A DNA stretch of 27,503 nt from Hymenoscyphus infarciens (GCA_001414345.1 LLCB01000514.1:1-27503), one strand, 5' to 3'; shown: positions 8,811-18,693, counted from the stretch's first letter. Notes: a model not told the origin generated them from the letters alone. Numbers and translations are program-made.

Positions 8811-10244
8811 ATGCCTTCACACAACGACATCACCCACGAGAATCTCGCCAGTCTGGGAGACTTTCTCGGGGTTGAGATGTCGACGACGGCACCGAGGATA
8901 TCAATGGAGGAATATGTTCAGCGGCGTAGGGAACGTCATAACCCCGGATGGCCATTACAGAATTGCTCACAACCTCAACGACTACCCGAGGAAGATCCTC
9001 CGTCGTACGAAGAATATTGGTCTTCCAGTGTACGCCGCAAATTCAATATCCAACCCCGCGAGGATGAAGGACAAGAAGTGCTACCGGCTTACTCATGCGC
9101 CATCAGCCTCGAAAATGTATTCCTGAGGAAGACCGAGTTGGAAGGGGCGGTTCATCGAGCTCATGACAGAAATTGGTATCGAGAGGTTGTTACTTTGCAA
9201 GGAACCGCATTATCATTCTACAAATTCAAGGGTAGTAGCAATGTATTTGGAAAGGAAGGCAAGAACGACATTGCGACTGGTGCCAAGCGAGGACCATTAT
9301 TAAGAACTTACAACCTCCAACACGCAGAGGTGGGCGTGGCCGCTGATTATCTCAAGTAAGATATTCCTCCGTTCCAAGCACTTAAGATTCAAGAGCTCTT
9401 GTTGACACGTTCCTACAGAAAACGCTTCGTTATCCGGATACGTGCCGAAGCAGATCAATTTCTATTGTCTTGCAACAAGATAGAAACATTTGTGCTCTGG
9501 CTACAATCTCTCTTTGCCGCCATTGATCTTGCTGCACCTCTCGACGACCGAGATTTACCTCGCGATCTCTCCATTCCCAGACCTCGTCGCCGTCGTGCCA
9601 ACAGGAATTCCGAACGAGATGCGAATGTAGTTCGCGAGCAACCAGAATTAGGAAGTCGAGATGTCTCCAACCTACCAACCGCCTCTACAAGTACAAGTTC
9701 ACTAGTCAGCGACCTAGACGACACAGAAAGTATAGAAGTCCAACTCGTAACCCCCGCCCTGCTCGAAGTACGACCCAGTCGGCCCCCATCCCCCGAACCA
9801 GAATCAAGGACACGCCCAAGTCTCCTCAGCTCAGCATCTCGCTCTCGACTCTTCACAACCTACGGACCCCAATCTCACTCCCCATCCTCCTCTAATTCCT
9901 CATATAACTCCACCTCCAATTCTTCCTCCACAACCACCACCCAAACCTCAATAACCTCCAACCCCTCCGTCACCGAAACCGGAAAATGGCGACCCCATCA
10001 CCAATGGACACCCTTCTACGACATGCTCTACGCCAAACGCTGCATGGCAATCCTCACCAGCCGCAGCCCGCGAAAAAGTAACCTCGTAATCATGAAGGGC
10101 AAACGATGGGTCGTTGATTGGGCCACGGGACGATTGAAGAAATGGATTCCACCACCCCCCGAAGAGGGCTTACCGGATTATGACGACACGGTAGATGACG
10201 AGGAGTGGATCGTTGGTCAATATGGGGAATTGATACGGGTTTGA
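8811..10244 (+). CDS. PH-domain protein with PPxY/LPxY motifs
   Basis: Two exons, 8811-9355 and 9419-10244, with a 63-bp intron (GTAAG...CTACAG) splitting the codon for K182; 456 aa. ATG 8811 is the first in-frame ATG after a stop at 8784. Residues ~100-218 form a pleckstrin-homology domain: ENVFLRKTELEG, RNWYREVVTLQGTALSFYKF, GPLLRTYNLQHAEVGVAADY, KKRFVIRIRAEADQFLLSC, then the closing helix IETFVLWLQSLFAAI with the conserved Trp (W209). The intron falls within the domain. This arrangement resembles PH proteins conserved in filamentous ascomycetes, whose role is poorly known; PH domains usually bind phosphoinositides or proteins at membranes. DPPSYEEYW (62-70) holds a PPxY motif; LPAY (91-94) and LPDY near the end are similar, suggesting binding to WW domains of a Nedd4/Rsp5-type ubiquitin ligase (inference). 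The middle is Arg-rich (RPRRRR) then Ser/Thr/Asn-rich and likely disordered. A conserved-looking block with WTPFYDMLYAKRC and KGKRWVVDW closes the protein. Confidence 0.85.
9356..9418 (+). other. Intron of the PH-domain gene
   Basis: Donor GTAAGA at 9356 and acceptor CTACAG ending at 9418. Splicing joins ADYLK to KRFVIRIRAEAD in the correct phase and avoids the TAA at 9357-9359, restoring an uninterrupted PH domain. Confidence 0.85.
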
Positions 10245-11531
10245 GCCTGAGTGAGCGAGCGAGCAAGGAAGAAAAGAATTCATTCTGGAGGGAAAGAGGA
10301 GAAATTTTTCGCGATATTGAAGGGGAATTAATTAATCTGATGATCTTGAGGCGAAGAGAGAATTCTCATTTGGAAGTATGGAGGTATACTTATCAGCCGA
10401 CCTGACCTGGCCTGACGCGCAGATCCCCGGATAAATTGACGAATAATGGCGTCTTTTTCATTTCAATCTCCCCCACGAGAGTGTTCAATGGCATCATCTG
10501 GTACCAAGAAGACGACGAGAAATTCCGGCATTTGATATGTTTGCGAAAACAGGATAATCATGACACGAAGAATATGAAGTTGAAAGGTGGAAGTCTGAAG
10601 TTGGAAGGATGCACCTGGACTATTCAGAAGAATTTAGATGAAAGGCGTTTGGTTGGGTTGGGCGAATATTATTCTTTTTTTATTTTTTATTATTTTTTAT
10701 TATTTTTTATCTATATGGGAAAGAGGGATTATCATTACACTTAGGATGGAGTTTCTCGTTATCATTTTTTTTGTTTTTGTTTTGTGTTTGTTTTGTTTTG
10801 TTTTTTTTTGTTTGGTTTGGTTGCGGTCTTGTTTGGTCTTAGTTCCTGTTTCGGGGCATCTTCGCGTTGCATGAGTACATGAGAGGGTTTTCTTGAGTGG
10901 GATGCGCTTTTATATATATATATATATCTATCCCTTCTTTTTTTTTTTTTGTACCTCTCGTAGACTACCTACTGCGGGAAAGTGTGGTGTGGGATGGTTA
11001 GGATGGGATGGTGTAAGATGGTGTAGGATGGTGTGGTGTGGGATGGTGTGGGATAGTTAGGATGGGCATTGCTTGTAGATAAGAGTATGGATTTGAAAGG
11101 ATGATGATGATGTGAGGAAAACTAGAATTAGAAATGCAAAGTATTTAGATATTTGCCAATTTTTTTTGGGGGGGGGGGTGTGGGTGGTTCATAAACTCAT
11201 TTTTGGTGGGTTGGTGGGTTGGTGGGTTAGGTATCTGAAACAAGAGAAAATATAAGTGTACATGAATCGGGGTGGGGCTACGAAGAAAGTGTGAAAACTT
11301 GTGAATGGATGGATAAGTATATGTATCTGGATCTATAACCCTTTAAAGAGCTTCTCGAGAAAAGTCACTCACTACTCTAGTCACTTTCACTCACTGTTTG
11401 TTGTCTCTCCTTCATGCGGACATGAGGATTCCGTGAATAAGCATGATGCTGGCTTTAGGATGATATGGGGTATGGGGCTGTGAGTGGATGGGTGAGTGGA
11501 TGGGTGAGTGGATGGGTGAGTTGCTTGCTTA

Positions 11532-11566
<35 letters not shown>

Positions 11567-12430
11567 GCTCATTTGCTTGCCGGAGGTGTAGTAATAACGT
11601 TAAATTAAATAAATCAAATCAATCAAATTAACTTAGTAGATAAATTAAATTAAATTAAATTAAATTAAATTAAATTAACTTAGTAGATAAATTAAATTAA
11701 ATTACATTACTTAGTTTGTGGATCGATAAAATAAATAATTTAAATAAATAAATACTTCAAAACTTCGTTTTTGAATTCTAAACGTGATGATGTATATAAG
11801 TATAAGTATTAGTATTTATTAGTATTTATTAGTATTAGTATTCATCTAGGAAATATCTGCGGAAAGATTCCGTGGTTGGGAGGGGGATGGTAGGGAGATG
11901 GTAGGTACCTAGATACCTAGCTAGCTAGGTATGGTGGTAGGGTGGGATTCTGGGAAGTAAGTATTTAGACTTGTGAAGTTGTGATGCTAATGAGAGTACC
12001 TTTGGGATTTCCTTATTTTTCGTTTTTGGTTTTTTTTTTTTTTGTTTTTTTTTCGAGATAGTAGTACTAGTGTTTTCTTGTATTTTTCGCGATAGGAGGT
12101 ATATTCTTATACTCTTGTACTCTTGTACTCTGGGTAGCTAGGTAGGATGTTTATTTCAGTTAAAAAGGAGGGGAGGATCTAAGGATTCGCAGAGTGGAGG
12201 AAGGGTTAAGAGAGAGAGAAGTGTTATTTGATTTCGTAGGTAGCGAGTGCGTTTATCTCTCTCGTTGGTTTTTTCAATACTTACTTACTTCTGTATACAC
12301 ACATCTGAGTATTTTAAAAGGATTCGAAAAGTTAACTACATTGTCGATACTTGGAGTAAATTTCAGGATCTCGATGACTGGAAGTGAAGACGTGAAATCT
12401 TTTTCGACTTAAGCATCGAAAAGATGCTAT
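10245..12430. repeat. 3' flank with a dense microsatellite cluster
   Basis: No gene is seen in about 2.2 kb; the small open frames start at non-ATG codons or are translations of repeats. Runs include three TATTTTTTAT units (10681-10710), T/G runs (10765-10825), (TA)n (10911-10927), GGATGGTGTGG-type units (10981-11064), T8G11 (11160-11178), TTGGTGGG x3 (11203-11228), a 12-bp GAGTGGATGGGT repeat (11482-11522) running straight into (TTGC)n (11521-11580), (AAATT)n (11600-11705), TATTAG-type units (11800-11845) and T-rich runs near 12030-12050. The first few hundred bases presumably include the 3' UTR of the PH-domain gene. Confidence 0.6.
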
Positions 12431-13080
12431 CCCTACTATATTTCCACAAAGCTATTTATCATACTTGAAATTCAACTTTTGAACTTGCTAACCGAAATCA
12501 CGTTCTTAAAAAAAATTGTAATTAGCTTTGTCTAATATTTGTGATTTTATTGTCTTCTTAACGAGAAAAAAAGTTATAAAAAAATTATAAAAAAGTTTAT
12601 AGGTAGCTGTTTTTTTATTTATTTATACTTTACTATATCTGCTAGATTTGTATTACTAATTTCTAGAGGCGAACTCTAATTTATACTTGAAGTCTAAATT
12701 TTAAAAGAGACTTTGAGCTATAATAGATGAATTATATATAGATATATAAGTATTAATATAAGATTAAGACTTCTAAGATATCTATTTATAACTAACTACT
12801 CTAAAGAGAAAGGAAACTTAGAAGGTAAGATATATATATAGGTTTTGTATACGGAAAGATTTCTATACAAAATAGTAAATAGTAATAATAATATAAGGTA
12901 CGAAGAGAAAGGAAGGCGCTTTGGGTATTTTCGTCTAGAGTTGGTTAGCTAGGTATAATGTTATGCTTGAATTTTGCAACCAGACAGTGTTTTGTAATAT
13001 AAGAAGAGATCTACGCATGAGTTTAAAATTGCGGATAGGGCGGAAGGAGTATGACTCTTTCAGGCTAGGGTAAATGGTTT
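12431..13080. repeat. AT-rich, partly RIP-damaged stretch
   Basis: From about 12540 to 12940 the sequence is AT-rich and mostly CT/AG/TA steps, with scattered surviving TG and CA. Damage is less complete than in the 19-27 kb block. No open frame, terminal repeat or motif is recognised. From about 12940 the composition returns to normal. Confidence 0.4.
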
Positions 13081-13088
13081 ATTTGCTA

Positions 13089-13265
13089 CTAGTGCATTTT
13101 TCGGGTTTCAGTAGATGAGATATCATCGCGAATCTTCTCAATTATGACTTGAAAAGCTGAAAGCTTCGAGGGAGCCTTAAATGACACTGATGTAGGTTGA
13201 AATTCGTCCCTTGGATGTCCAACCAAGTCTCTTTCCCAAAAGTGATCGGCTCCGTCTAACGTCCA
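13089..13265 (-). pseudogene. Coding relic with a GADHFW motif (hydrolase-like?)
   Basis: A minus-strand frame ending at TAG 13089-13091 reads WTLDGADHFWERDLVGHP and later SKLSAFQVIIEKIRDD. GADHFW resembles the catalytic-His neighbourhood (G-A-D/G-H-F) of some alpha/beta hydrolases, but the nucleophile and acid are not in this fragment. The frame is closed upstream by TAA at 13269-13271. Family assignment is weak and rests on one motif. It could be the last exon of an eroded gene. Confidence 0.3.
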
Positions 13266-13331
13266 TGATTATGTTACAATATCATAATCTCATTGGAGAA
13301 GAGGCACATTAGAAGTTAGATAACTTTTTTG

Positions 13332-13481
13332 TCAGATTTTCTTCTCGTAATACAGCGATGGCTCCTTGTCTTTTTCAAAGTGTTGCTTGTAAGACTTGGA
13401 AAGGTAGGAATATTTCGTGTTCTCCACAAAGATCAAAACAATTAAGTTAACCACCAATGCTCCACTTATATTACCCAGTTC
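13332..13481 (-). pseudogene. Coding relic with one predicted membrane segment
   Basis: A minus-strand open stretch of 49 codons reads NISGALVVNLIVLIFVEN and then a basic/aromatic tail (KYSYLSKSYKQHFEKDKEPS), ending at TGA 13332-13334. A preceding stop at 13482-13484 and the lack of an ATG argue for a fragment or an exon. A neighbouring frame just upstream reads YTFGVKLVLLENWVI, which may be part of the same former protein after a frameshift. Not recognised. Confidence 0.25.
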
Positions 13482-13657
13482 TCAAGCAGTACGAGTTTTA
13501 CACCGAAGGTGTAGACTTTTTAAGCTAGAACCATAAACGGCACTAGAGTGTCTACTAGAGTGAAGACTTTAAAAATGAACAATTGAAATACGAGTACTGA
13601 AATGGAATTGAGGTATATAAAAGCTATCTATCTATTCCCATTTTTTGTAGAAATTAA

Positions 13658-13855
13658 CTATAGAAGGCAGAAGTAGCGAAGTATATCTTTAAACTTATGC
13701 TCAAGTAAAGCATGAAATGAAGGGGCTTTAAACATCTCTGCTAAAAGATCCCGTCTATTTTTGTCACACTTGAGGTTTATAAAATGGACCTTGCGTAGAG
13801 ATAACAAGTGTGCAACCTTCAAAGTCTTGTGTTGAAAGAGGAGTTTATAAAACAT
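13658..13855 (-). CDS. Small hypothetical ORF, 65 aa
   Basis: ATG 13855 to TAG 13658. The protein starts MFYKLLFQHKTLKVAHLLSL and contains NRRDLLAEMFKAPSFHALLE, helical and basic. It has no recognisable domain. It lies upstream, on the same strand, of the two relics at 13.1-13.5 kb, so the three could be pieces of one degraded gene. Could equally be chance. Confidence 0.25.
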   Translation of the reverse strand: MFYKLLFQHKTLKVAHLLSLRKVHFINLKCDKNRRDLLAEMFKAPSFHALLEHKFKDILRYFCLL

Positions 13856-14063
13856 GGTTATTTTCAATGATAGCTCCAAATAAGTTTATGTCGGAAGGAA
13901 TCGACAGTCACAGTTATCAGGATATATCCTTTCTGGAGTTCAAGGACTAGCAAACCCGGGTAAAAAATGAGATAGTTTGTGTTCCCTAACCTCCTGAAAA
14001 TCCCTTATATATGCGGCAAATTCTTAAATAGTGTAAATGCATAAGCCACACGCAAGCCACGAC

Positions 14064-14083
14064 CCACTCACCATGGTGAGTGG
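14064..14083. repeat. Perfect 20-bp palindrome
   Basis: CCACTCACCATGGTGAGTGG is its own reverse complement with no loop. An additional GGTACCATG follows, making a second partial pairing with CATGGT. Candidate dimeric protein-binding site or recombination scar; no neighbouring gene explains it. Confidence 0.6.
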
Positions 14084-14236
14084 TACCATGCAGTGTAGCT
14101 TACAAGTATTAGAGTGGAGATTTTCCATGTCAAAGGATATTTAGAACGATGGAATTGCTATGGCTGGTAAGTAGTATCACTTCGGAACTTCTTCCACAAC
14201 ATCCATCCAACAAGTTCCTTTTTTATGTTGCATGCT

Positions 14237-14692
14237 GGCTTACTCGTGAAAAAATTGGCGGATTACTTGACACTTGCCAGCTTACCCGTATTGTGACTTT
14301 TAGCCCCCAAGCATGATGATTTGGATTACTTGTTACTTGCTATCTTACTGGGTAATCAATAGCTTCCTCGTGGTGTACTTTTCTGCCCCCAAATTTGTCT
14401 GGCTTACTCGTTACTTGTTTGGCATACTCGCAACTCAACCCAACTCGACCAAACCCTCACATCCCATCCTTCTACTTCCCCAACCCCCAATTTCTAAGAG
14501 ACTCCGTTACCTTCTACTCTCTCGGTCGGGTTACTCGCAGTTTGCCACGGCTCACTCACGGCTCACTCACGGCTCACTCACAGCTCACTCACAGCTCACT
14601 CACATCTCACGCATAGCTTACTCGTGACCTTCTTCTCGGCTCTCAAGTATTAACTTTTGGCCCCCAACTTTCGTCGGCTTCCTCGCTCCTTG
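14237..14692 (+). repeat. Degenerate interspersed repeats with an 11-bp tandem array
   Basis: Three related units of about 40 bp begin CTTTT, carry CCCCCAA, and end in a TTACTTG- or CTCCTTG-type phrase: 14297-14339, 14378-14417 and 14654-14692. The phrase GGCTTACTCGT recurs around them (for example 14237 and 14401). Between units two and three is an 11-bp tandem array at 14547-14623, seven copies based on ACGGCTCACTC, drifting to ATAGCTTACTC at the right end, which links the array to the surrounding GGCTTACTC phrase. Open frames across it are repeat translations. Confidence 0.6.
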
Positions 14693-15465
14693 ATTTCGTG
14701 TTCCTTAGGGAGAAAAAAGAAAACCGAAGAAACGCACAGCCTAGATATTTCTCAAAAGTGCTACCAGTGGAAGCAAAACACTACCAAAATAGAAACGACT
14801 GAAAAATAATACTTTGACGGAGTTATTCGACAAACTTTGTCGTTTAGAATCCACCTCGATTTTGCGCCGTATACTTGAACATGAATCAGAATTTGGGGAT
14901 GAAGAGGGAAGTGTAGAACTGCGAGAGTAAACCCTTTCGTCTGTTTACTTTTCGCGGATCATATAAACCAATCTTCACTCAACCAACCTCAACCTCAACC
15001 AAGTACCCCCGGGATTTTGGTTCGTTTTTTCCAATTTTCTTTTGAGAGCTTATGAAATTGTGGTGTCAGGTGGTGAGCAGGCTGTACCAAAATCCTCAAC
15101 CACCGAGATTCATTTCCGAAAGACAAGAAATCGTATATATGGGAGGGGAGCGGGGGGTTTATACTCTGAGCGTGAGATGGGGAGAAAAAACCTGCCGATT
15201 TGAGGCACACCAGCTTCTACTACGATGTAACTACAACAACTTGTTAAAAGGTTGTAATACTTGATACACTTCTTTAAAACGGCTCTAGGGATCGATTAGA
15301 ATTTTTTTTATATTTTTGCGACCTTATCCGGCCTCGTAATACGCTGTGATATATATATATATAGTGTAAAGATTGAGGTTTTGGTCGTGCCTCCAATCGG
15401 CTGAGAGCGCTGGTCGCTCGAGTCATGGTGGCCTGTACTTTCTCAAGGTCACACGAGCAAAATCG
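14693..15465. other. Intergenic, no supported gene
   Basis: Normal composition up to about 15280, then AT-rich. A 70-aa plus frame from ATG 15052 to 15264 (MKLWCQVVSRLYQNPQPPRF...) and a minus frame from 15210 that starts at GTG are not convincing. A CATATAAACC phrase at about 14960, followed by a CAACC-rich stretch, resembles a TATA-plus-leader arrangement that could serve the 70-aa frame, but this is weak. (TA)n lies at about 15349-15363. Confidence 0.3.
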
Positions 15466-15542
15466 ATAAACTTACACCTTAGGCATGCACAGACACCCTG
15501 CCAAGGGTCGGATCTTACGTGTATATCCGACTATAAGTTTAT
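15466..15542. repeat. 77-nt element with nested inverted repeats
   Basis: Outer arms ATAAACTTA (15466-15474) and TAAGTTTAT (15534-15542) enclose two smaller hairpins: ACCCT/AGGGT (15495-15499 / 15504-15508, loop GCCA) and GTCGGAT/ATCCGAC (15507-15513 / 15525-15531). The small hairpins overlap by two bases. The size resembles a tRNA, but no box B/T-loop sequence is present, so I do not call a tRNA. It lies just left of the satellite array. Confidence 0.35.
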
Positions 15543-15561
15543 AAGAACCGGTTTTTACGTA

Positions 15562-16408
15562 CTCGATTAATTTATCGATTACCTATATAAAAAAAGTATA
15601 AGATAATAGATTTATTTATTAATTACCTTATAATAAATTTAAGAGAAATAGAAGTAAGTAATCGATTTATTTATTAATTATACTAGTAATAATAATACTA
15701 GGTAATCGATTAATTTATCGATTACTTTACTAGAAATAATACTAGGTAATCGATTTATTTATCGATTATCTTACTAGTAATACTACTAGGTAATCGATTT
15801 ATTTATCGATTATCTTACTAGAAATAATAATACTAGATAATCGATTTATTTATCGATTACCTTAGTAATAATAATACTAGGTAATCGATTTATTTATCGA
15901 TTACCTTAGTAATAATAATACTAGGTAATCGATTTATTTATCGATTATCTTACTAGAAATAATAATACTAGGTAATCGATTTATTTATTAATTACCTTAG
16001 TAATAATAATACTAGGTAATCGATTTATTTATCGATTACCTTACTAGAAATAATAATACTAGATAATCGATTTATTTATCGATTATCTTACTAATAATAA
16101 TACTAGATAATCGATTTATTTATCGATTATCTTACTAGTAATAATACTAGGTAATCGATTAATTTATTAATTACGTTACTAGTAATAATAATACTAGGTA
16201 ATCGATTTATTTATCGATTATCTTACTAGTAATAATAATAATAGTAATCGATTTATTTATTAATTACCTTAGTAATAATAATACTAGGTAATCGATTTAT
16301 TTATCAATTACTTTAGTAATAATAATACTAGGTAATCGATTTATTTATCGATTACCTTAGTAATAATAATACTAGGTAATCGATTTATTTATCGATTACT
16401 TTACTAGT
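15562..16408. repeat. Palindromic AT-rich satellite, left part (about 19 units)
   Basis: Tandem units of about 44-48 bp. Each has the palindrome GGTAATCGAT-TTATTT-ATCGATTACC joined by a variable spacer of TAATAATAATACTA or TTACTAGAAATAATAATACTA type. ATCGAT occurs twice per typical unit. Variation is mostly C/T and G/A (ATCGAT to ATTAAT, GGTAAT to GATAAT) plus spacer-length changes in TAA steps. The array is nearly free of CA and TG but keeps CpG. It continues at 18694 beyond an inserted LTR element, so it was one array. Confidence 0.85.
16404..16408. repeat. Target-site duplication, left copy (CTAGT)
   Basis: CTAGT directly precedes the TG start of the left LTR and is repeated at 18694-18698 directly after the right LTR. 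Five bases is the usual duplication length for LTR retrotransposons. Confidence 0.85.
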
Positions 16409-16579
16409 TGTCGGTATATATTAAAGAGGTAAATAGCGACTCGGATTAGTATATATAAGTGCACGTGCTTCTCGCTTAAGAGCTACTTAAGTAGGCATCG
16501 TAGCTAGCTTTACTCGGTATATACGAACGATAATATAACTCTTTTTACATCGCTTTTATAACTATAAGTTATACTAATA
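16409..16579 (+). repeat. Left LTR, 171 bp
   Basis: Starts TGTCGGTATA and ends TATACTAATA; the right LTR has TGTTAGTATA and TATACTAACA, perfect inverted ends. Compared base by base, the LTRs have the same length and differ at about ten sites, every one a C/T or G/A transition. This LTR keeps GTGCACGTGC where the right one has GTATATAC-type bases. Confidence 0.9.
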
Positions 16580-16931
16580 CTAATTAGTAGACGTATAGAT
16601 TAGATACTTAGTTACTTCGTATATTTCTACTATAAGTATACTTATATAAAAGTAAACTTAATATTACTAGTAGACTCCTCTTCTCTAATTATAACTCCTT
16701 CTACTATTTAACAACTTTACGATAATATACTATAAACGCTTCTTAATATAGAAAGCGCCGATTACGAATATCGACCTCTTACTAATCTACCGACCTTCTA
16801 CCGACTCTCTATCTCTCTCTAAAGAGACTTCTCGAAGGCCTACTGAATATAAGACTAGTAATATTAATTTAATAAAATATAAACGCTTCTTAGAAAGCAC
16901 CGATTACCACCTCTAACCTTCTATCTCTCTC

Positions 16932-17780
16932 TAAAACAATTTATACTATCTAAGACACTTTATTTATCTAAAACCCGATAACGACTTTTCAATAACATCT
17001 ATTACTTCAAATAACAACAATATAACGAATATACTAACTCTAATAGAAGAGACGATATATGCCGCTAAATATAAAAAGGAATATACTAAAGAAGAGAACA
17101 AAGACCTTCTTCTTTAAGACGAATTTCAAGTAGACTTTAAAGAATAGAATTAAGATAAATTCGCTAAGATCTACTAATCCACCGCTACTAAGTTATAATA
17201 GACGCTTCGTAGTAGAGGCGTATAAGTTAAGATAGATAGACACACTAGTACTTAGACACTATATAATACCGCTACTAAGATTAATAAAACTAAGTAGTTA
17301 GATAAAGAAATATTAAAAGCTATAATAGCTAAGAGAGCTAGTACTAAAGTCTTTAGATTCTATTATAAATATATAATAGAATACGCTAAAAGATAATAAA
17401 AGCTATAGTAATAATAATATTTAGCCTCCTTAGATACTACTAGTAATTACTTTAATAATCTCGCTAATCTAGGTCTATTAGTCTTTAGATCTTATTATAA
17501 ATATATAGAGATATACGTTAAAAGATAATAAAAACTATAGTAATAATAATAACATTTAGCCTTCTCAGATGCTGCTAGTAATAACTTCGACAGTTCCGCC
17601 GATCTTAGTCTATTATATACCGCCTAAACTCAAGATTCAGCTTTCTCAGATGTTACTAGTAGTTACTTCGACGATCCCTCCGCCGACCTAGGTCTATTAT
17701 ATACTATCTAAACTTAAGATAACAGAGTTAGAAATGAGGACTATATTATAGTACTACTAGGCAGTCTTATAAAGTTTTAG
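16932..17780 (+). pseudogene. Relic open frame inside the LTR element
   Basis: One frame (codons beginning at multiples of three) is open for about 60 codons up to TAA 17115, then continues with only TAA/TAG stops. It contains protein-like stretches such as IEETIYAAKYKKEYTKEENK and SDAASNNFDSSADLSLLY. A repeated module begins at 17424, 17559 and 17640, spaced 135 and 81 bp apart, both multiples of three, which supports former coding. Absence of TGA is not informative because TG has been nearly erased throughout. It does not resemble Gag or Pol; it may be a captured or element-specific protein with an FRxYYKYI-type motif followed by a run of stop codons at former Gln-like positions. Confidence 0.5.
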
Positions 17781-18522
17781 CCTACGGTTATAAAACTATA
17801 CTTTTTTGAAACTTCTTAAACTTTTAGAATAGTACTAGCGAATAGAGAAGTTTCTAGCATAGCACCGTCGAATAATCTAATACTATAATCTTATAAAAAA
17901 GAGAGAGATCTCGAGCCTTAGAGTAGACAGGAAGTATACTAGAGTAGGTAAGATGTTAAATAACAGACTCTCTCTTAATATCGACTTCGTTATTTACTCT
18001 CTCTCTAATATCGACTTCGTTATTTAGAAATTCATTAAGACGCCGATATTCTAGAACCTCTTTCAGAACCGCTCTAGAGTTATTCAGAAGTTTATTAAGA
18101 CGCCGATATCCTAGAACCCCTTTTAGAACCGCTCTAGAGGCGCGGACGTAGCTAACCCTGAAAGCTTCCGAGGCCTCTAAGCGACTTCTAATTCGAAGTG
18201 TTGTTCTAAGAGTTAGACACTTTAGATATTAAAACCTTTATCTCTAATTTAAGTAATAGTAATAACTTTGATATTCCTGCCGAACGTCTAAAGCATAATC
18301 GGCGATAAGACGATCTTAGTAGAGGCCTACTAATACGAAGAAATATACACTTCGATCTAGGTTAGCTTATAGAATAGGTAGAACGGAATAAGAGATAATA
18401 GAGGATAGAAATAGAGCCTCCTTATTAGCTAAGAATAAGGAATAGAGAGCTCTGATTAGTTAGATTAGATAGGAGATTTTAATAATTTTTAAGTAACTTC
18501 TGTCGTTTTAAAGAAGTACTAG

Positions 18523-18693
18523 TGTTAGTATATATTAAAGAGGTAAATAGCGACTCGGATTAGTATACGTAAGTGTATATACTTCTCGCTTAAGAGCTAC
18601 TTAAGTAGGCATCGTAGCTAGCTTTACTCAGTATATACGAACGATAATATAACTCTTTTTACATCGCTTTTATAACTATAAGTTATACTAACA
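18523..18693 (+). repeat. Right LTR, 171 bp
   Basis: TGTTAGTATA...TATACTAACA, with perfect 10-bp inverted ends. It matches the left LTR over its whole length without indels. Shared phrases include AAGAGGTAAATAGCGACTCG and GTAGGCATCGTAGCTAGC. Confidence 0.9.

Larger units (their letters stand above)
16409..18693 (+). mobile_element. Complete short LTR retroelement inserted in the satellite
   Basis: 2,285 bp bounded by two 171-bp direct repeats and a CTAGT duplication. The interior (16580-18522, 1,943 bp) is RIP-damaged and too short for a full gag-pol. I could recognise no protease, reverse transcriptase, RNase H or integrase motif, so it is probably a non-autonomous element mobilised by another's machinery (inference). 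A primer-binding site just inside the left LTR is unreadable because of damage. Internal duplications are visible: an AAACGCTTCTTA...GAAAGC motif twice between 16.73 and 16.9 kb, and a phrase around GACGCCGATATYCTAGAACC twice between 18.0 and 18.15 kb. Strand is taken from the relic frame in the interior. Confidence 0.85.

Noticed and set aside
8620..9126. 168-aa plus frame overlapping the PH-domain exon
   Set aside because: It is out of frame with the clear PH-domain coding sequence.
9455..9856. Minus-strand ORFs opposite PH-domain exon 2
   Set aside because: Antisense shadows of the Arg/Ser-rich coding region.
12194..12412. 72-aa plus frame
   Set aside because: It starts at GTG, sits next to the microsatellite cluster, and has no recognisable features.
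14313..14627. 104-aa frame with repeated LTHSSLTAHS
   Set aside because: It is a translation of the 11-bp tandem array.
15380..15440. tRNA-like words (GGCTGAGAGCGC, GCTCGAGTC)
   Set aside because: The A-box-like and B-box-like words are too close, the acceptor stem cannot be closed, and no anticodon arm fits.
15562..16408. Regularly spaced palindromic repeats resembling a CRISPR array
   Set aside because: There are no unique spacers: the intervening segments are TAA-type variants of each other. The context is a fungal nuclear genome with RIP, and there are no cas genes.
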